Shown here in pieces: positions 59,621 to 64,000 of a stretch of 64,000 nt of DNA. The DNA comes from Thamnocephalis sphaerospora (lineage: Eukaryota > Zoopagomycota > Zoopagomycetes > Zoopagales > Sigmoideomycetaceae). Location: the NCBI GenBank assembly GCA_003614735.1, contig KZ992425.1, positions 1-64,000 of the forward strand. Direction: 5' to 3'. The translations under genes and the position numbers were made by a program. The notes beneath the pieces are model-generated. The model was not told the DNA's origin. It worked only from the letters and a program-made list of their open reading frames with translations, and did not search any database. Position 1 is the stretch's first letter. Every line of letters begins with the position of its first letter.

Positions 59621-62174
59621 CTGACCTGCTTGCTGCCGTCCTTTGCACGACCCTCTGTGCGTACGACCTGGTCGTCTGCCCTCCGTTGCCACGGTAAAGA
59701 TCGCCATCGCCTTCTCACGTTGCCCGTAGCGACCGTAGCAACGATCACCGTTGCTGGCGCAGTTGCATGCGACGCGTGCTCATCCGGCCCAGCACACGAC
59801 CTACCGGCTCGTTCCTCTTTCTCGTTCCGTCGACACCCGCGCCCACCAGACTCTGCTGTTGCCACCTTGCCGTGGGCTAGTTTACCGTGCAAATTCTCTG
59901 CCTGTGTACGCCAACGTTTATTCGCTCGCGCCACCTATCAGCTGTTGTCCAGCGTTGGGTAGGTTAGGTCCAGTTGACCGGCAGGACTACTTGCCGACCT
60001 AGGTAGGCAAAGTTGCGCGACACGTTGCAGCTGGCACCGTGCCCAAGCGAGCACCACTGTCCATGTTTGCTTTTGCGTCTGGTTGCAGTCTGCCGTACTA
60101 TAATCTATATCGGTCCGCTAAAGGGCGTTTTGCGCGTACTCGCTCGCGCGGTAATGGCACCACGCTCTGCGGGTCATTCCGGAAGATGGTGGCACACGAC
60201 CATGTTTGCGCCATCGCGCTCCATCGCCTGTGGTCGTGCGTCGGCGGCTCGACGGAGAGGCGGTGCACTGGCGCTGAATAGGCAGGGACCCGGGCTGTCG
60301 CAGGAGCTGCGTGACCGTTAAGCTTCACCGCAACATGAGGCGTCGCCTGGGGGTGGTACGGCGGCTCCCTGTGTTGGGGGACTTGTCAACATGCCTGCTT
60401 TGGTGTGTACAAGGTCGCCCACATTGGCTAGCCGTGATGGCCGCACGACGAATCCAATTCGCCGGTCAATCGCGGAGCTGTGTTATGTAGGGACAAGGCA
60501 AAGCACATGCTAGCGCAGCGTCCTGGCCATGGCGTATGCCTACGCGCTCACTTGTCGCGGTTCGTTATCCGTCCCGCTGGCACTACGATCCTGCACGGTT
60601 GCGCGGTACATATTAGGCGTCGATGCGTCATTCTATGCGGCGAACAGGTGGCTCGCAGCGCTCCTAGCACGTTTGTTCTTTTGCTCACTCATCCACACAC
60701 ACACACACCTGAGCATTTATTTCCTTGTCTCTTCTGGACGCTTCCATCGATCACTCTAACGCTTTGATCCACACGCCTATCGCAGCAGTCTGCATCACCG
60801 GCCCTACTTGTCTGCTCGACCTGTCATTTGGTGTGTGCGGTCGTTTGCTACGTCTAACGCTAGAAGGCGTGCAACTGCATTCACGCCAGTTTCCTCCACA
60901 TTTTACTTGGCGCACATCGGCTGATATTGTGCTTGTCCGGTGCGTACAGTCTCGGACTGCGTCGGTGCTTGTGCGCGCTACCGTGACGTTGGTCGCTGCA
61001 GTAGCATGTGCGCGCAAAGTGTACATCATCGAGATTTGGTCGGCGCAGCGTGCCACGTCTTTTTTTGACTAGGAGCGTGCTAGCCCTTGTATCCCTTTGG
61101 CGGCTCCGCGACGCATGACTGTGTTTGAGCCCTTGCCGAGCGAAAGTCTTGCTATTTGTGTCCAACATAGGGCATATCTGTGAGCCTCACGCGGGACAAG
61201 CGTCGCGCGTGCGTTGGGGGCGTCACCATGTACAGTGGCAGCGGTCGGTGCGGGCGGAGCGCACCTTTTGTTGCATCGTGTGCTTCGGTCGGGTGGTAGA
61301 CTTGCCGAATCCAACCTATTTGGTCATACTTGGCACAACTCATCCCACGCTCTTGCTCATGGACGACAAGGAGGTCGTACTGGCCTTGATGTAGTCGGTA
61401 GACATACAGGTGGGCTGGTGGTGGACTGCCCCGCATCCGTAGGCGCACGCGCCTCACTTTACTTTCACATGTCATTCTGCGCCAACCAGTGCGCTCGCTT
61501 TATCTTGGCGGTATGGCGTATGTTGGCTCGCACATTGGCTACCCGCTCCTTTCCTACCGCTGACGTTTATTCACCTGCTCGCCTGCTGGCCGGTCTGCTT
61601 TTGCGTTTAATAACGACACTGACACGCTTTACGTCGGTCGCTCTTCCTGCCTGCGCACGCTCCGTCTCCTGCCCCATCTTACGCCGTTGCTTCTACTACG
61701 CTCCATCCGCCACCGCTGCCACCGCTGCCACCGCTGCTCTCTCCCTGCCGGGTGCATGCTCTGAGCCTTTGCCCCTTCGAAACACCCGTTGCCACTACGC
61801 CTGCCTGCCCGTTGAACGTGCGCCTCTTACTCGCTCCCTTTTGCTTGACTTTCTCCACGCCTGTCTTTTGTGCTACGCTCAGCCGGCTACGATTCTCCAC
61901 CACCACTGGTTCCGCCGCCTCTCTGCTCTCCTTCTCTCGCCTGCTCGTATCCTTTTCTTCTATTCGTTGACGTTCACGCCTGCTTAGCCTGCAGTTGACA
62001 GCTTACGTACACGCACACCCTGCTTTTTCGCTGTCACTCCATCACGCGCTTCTCTTTGCTATTTTCGCTTCGCTCTCCTTTATTGTGTCGCATTGTACTG
62101 TGTGGTGTTGACGGTTTCTGTGACTGACGTGCTTCTTATTGCTATTGCACACACTAGTAGTTTTCGCCACCATC

Positions 62175-62282
62175 ATGTTGACCTCGCCTGCTCTCAGCTC
62201 TGCTACTGTGGCCGAGCTGGACCGCTCTTCGCTGCCACTGACTGCCTGGCTGCAACATACTCAATCGCAGCAACAGCAGCAG

Positions 62283-62319
<37 letters not shown>

Positions 62320-63746
62320 CGTCGCTGACGCAGTCACCGCTCGCACATCCATCCATAACAATTCAGAACGCTCCACGCTTTGCGCATCCGCAGCCCATGG
62401 TCTTTTCGACTCCAGCCCAGCCTTTGGCTACCATGCGTTCGCGCCAGCCTGTCTGGATGACGACGGCCGCGCTGGAGGCGTATGCGCAAAGTAACCGTCA
62501 AAGCAGCGTCGTGCCACCGCCGCTGTCCACCTCGGTGTCGCCACCGCCGCCCACCAGTACCGGTTCACCAGTGGTCAATGCAGCACTGCTAGACGATGCG
62601 GCCGCGCAGCTCCTTGCCTCGGCCGCCACTGTAAACGCCCAAACTGCCGCCGGCGGACCGGCTGCCGTCGCTGCTGCCGTCGCTGCTGCTGCGCTGACAT
62701 CGCCTCTTTCGCCCAACATGGGTGCGGATCAGCGTACCTTTCGAGCCCTGGCATCGGCCAATGCGATACGTGACGGTCTGTTCAATCCGTTTGAACAGCG
62801 CTATCTGGCCGAATTCCTAAATCACTTTGCCATGGAAAGCAAGGCGCCGTCACCGGTGCCCGATGCAGCAGCGGCAGCGGCGGCCGCTGCGGCAGCCGCT
62901 CATATGGCACATTCGCCCTCGACAAATAGCCCGACGCTTTTGCTTGCTCAGCAGCAGCAGCAGCAACAGCAGCAAGCGCTATCACAAGAGCCTGCACGAC
63001 ATGCACCGGCAGCGAGCGGCGAGACGCGCCGCCGCATTCCCGCTGCTATCGTGCTCAACACGAGCGAGCGTGCGTACCCAAGCCCAGAACCAACGCGCGC
63101 CGATGCCTCTCATAAAATGACCGGCGCTCCGTGCACGCCGCCGGCCACCGCCGCCCTGGATGCAACCATGCCTAGTCCGGCTACGTCGGCCACCTCAACG
63201 CTCGCCAACTCGCCGGCGCTGAAATCGCTCGTCAGCGCTGCGCGCAAACGTTCGCGCGACCCGGTGGCGGCAACAATGGACGCTGATGCAAGCAAGAAGA
63301 AGCTTAAGCGCAAGCGTGCCGCCACGTCCAACAAGAAGGCAGCCAAGAACGTAGCGGAGGCGGATGAGGAGGTGCTGGATGAGGAGGCGCTGGATGAGGA
63401 CGCCGTCGATGGAGAGGCGGGATCGGCCAAGAAGGAGCTGCTCACCGAGGAGCAGAAGCGTGTTAACCACATTCGCTCCGAGCAGAAGCGGCGCGATGCC
63501 ATCCGTCACGGCTTCCAGGATCTGTCGGAAATCGTGCCGGCGCTGCATGGCGTACGTGTTAGCAAAAGTGTGATGCTGGAAGAGGCGGCAGCGTGGATTG
63601 CGCAATTAGAAACCGAATGCTGCCAGCTGCAAAACGAGATCAACATGCTCGATACGAAGCTAGCCATGCGCCGGCAACTAGGCCATGCACTGGACGGTGC
63701 ACGGCCGTCTGCCGTGGCGGTTACCGCAACGCCGTCCTCATCTTAG
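62175..63746 (+). CDS. bHLH-zip transcription factor (E-box type, MLX/Ino-like)
   Basis: Single exon, 523 residues from ATG 62175 (MLTSPALSSATVAELDRSSL). A poly-Gln tract (about 62267-62320, mixed CAG/CAA) follows, then long Ala/Pro/Ser/Gln-rich presumed activation regions with two more Ala and Gln runs. A Lys-rich nuclear signal (KKKLKRKRAATSNKKAAKN) and an acidic patch precede the bHLH at about 440-490: NHIRSEQKRRDAIRHGFQDL, SEIVPALHGVRVSKSVMLEE. His, Glu and Arg at basic positions 5, 9 and 13 predict binding to CACGTG-type E-boxes. Helix 2 runs on into a short leucine-zipper-like stretch (IAQLETECCQLQNEINMLDT). Target genes cannot be read from the sequence. Confidence 0.87.
62262..62321 (+). 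repeat. Poly-Gln coding CAG/CAA tract
   Basis: About 18 Gln codons in a nearly unbroken CAG run with occasional CAA, in frame in the bHLH gene. A second tract of about ten Gln codons lies near 62950-62975. Confidence 0.85.
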
Positions 63747-64000
63747 GCGCGCGCATACTGCACTCTGTTCATCATTCTCGGCATCGTCAACACGCGTGTA
63801 TGTCGCCACCTTTTTGTCCTTGTCTCCTGTCACTCCTCTTGTCTGTCTACTGTTTTTGCAAACGTCTCGGCTCTTTGTGCTTGCTCGGCCGTGTCCCCTT
63901 CTCTGCATGTGTGTGTACCTCGTCTTGGCATGCGCTTATAGGTACGTCTGTACCCGTTCGCTACGCGTCCGCCTGTACATGCATGCGCCGCTGCTGCCAC
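63747..64000. other. 3' flank of the bHLH gene
   Basis: T/C-rich sequence running to the window edge; presumably 3' untranslated region. No gene seen. Confidence 0.4.

Larger units (their letters stand above)
55158..62174. other. 7-kb gene-poor block with dinucleotide repeats
   Basis: No frame here shows a recognisable domain or convincing exon chain, although open frames up to 268 codons occur on both strands through GC bias. The block contains several microsatellites, and from about 61500 to the next start it is strongly C/T-rich on the + strand. It includes the promoter and 5' leader of the kinase (left end) and of the bHLH gene (right end). A fast-evolving gene or a long noncoding RNA could be hidden; I cannot tell from sequence alone. 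Confidence 0.45.

Overview
This window is nuclear DNA of a fungus. Two kinds of evidence support this. First, short spliceosomal introns (about 31-190 nt, mostly GTAAGT...AG) interrupt most conserved genes, and the reading frame closes exactly across them in every gene I reconstructed in full. Second, several genes belong to fungal or mainly fungal families: Trs65, Reg1, Ett1/Nro1, Sla1 with SHD1 and SHD2, and Abp1. A WNK-type kinase and a full FKBP25 (FKBP3) alongside them suggest a lineage outside Ascomycota and Basidiomycota, but that is inference. I cannot name the species. The DNA is GC-rich, and triplet and dinucleotide repeats are common between genes.

Left part (1-17.2 kb), conserved housekeeping genes: a + strand 3' fragment and a convergent minus-strand TRAPPII Trs65-like gene; BCS1 (Rieske insertion AAA ATPase); a Reg1-like PP1 regulator; MOG1 (Ran cofactor); ERV2 (ER thiol oxidase); ARP2; ETT1/NRO1; FKBP25; and acireductone dioxygenase (methionine salvage). 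A small unassigned two-exon gene lies at 17.6 kb.

Middle part (18.7-35.0 kb), the most unusual region: two same-strand genes for seven-helix membrane proteins. They share a Cys before TM3 and a Cys followed by P-T-H-A-I between TM4 and TM5. The second is a single 11.9-kb open frame of 3955 codons. Its 7TM head is followed by about 40 copies of a roughly 52-residue repeat with core GRRFVRRxFxRWD...VxEExExAADD, then a low-complexity linker, then 8 copies of a second, apparently related repeat with core GGxLVIRTV...RRITKYFTKTLNG. I know of no described family with this architecture.

Right part (35.4-64 kb): SLA1 with four SH3 domains; AGM1/PCM1 (UDP-GlcNAc synthesis for chitin and glycans); RAD52; ABP1; a small unknown gene; a NUDT19-like Nudix hydrolase ending in Ala-Lys-Leu; a WNK-type kinase; a gene-poor block of about 7 kb; and a bHLH-zip transcription factor. 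ARP2, SLA1 and ABP1 act together at actin patches during endocytosis, with the Arp2/3 nucleator activated by patch coat and adaptor proteins. The other housekeeping genes show no obvious functional linkage.
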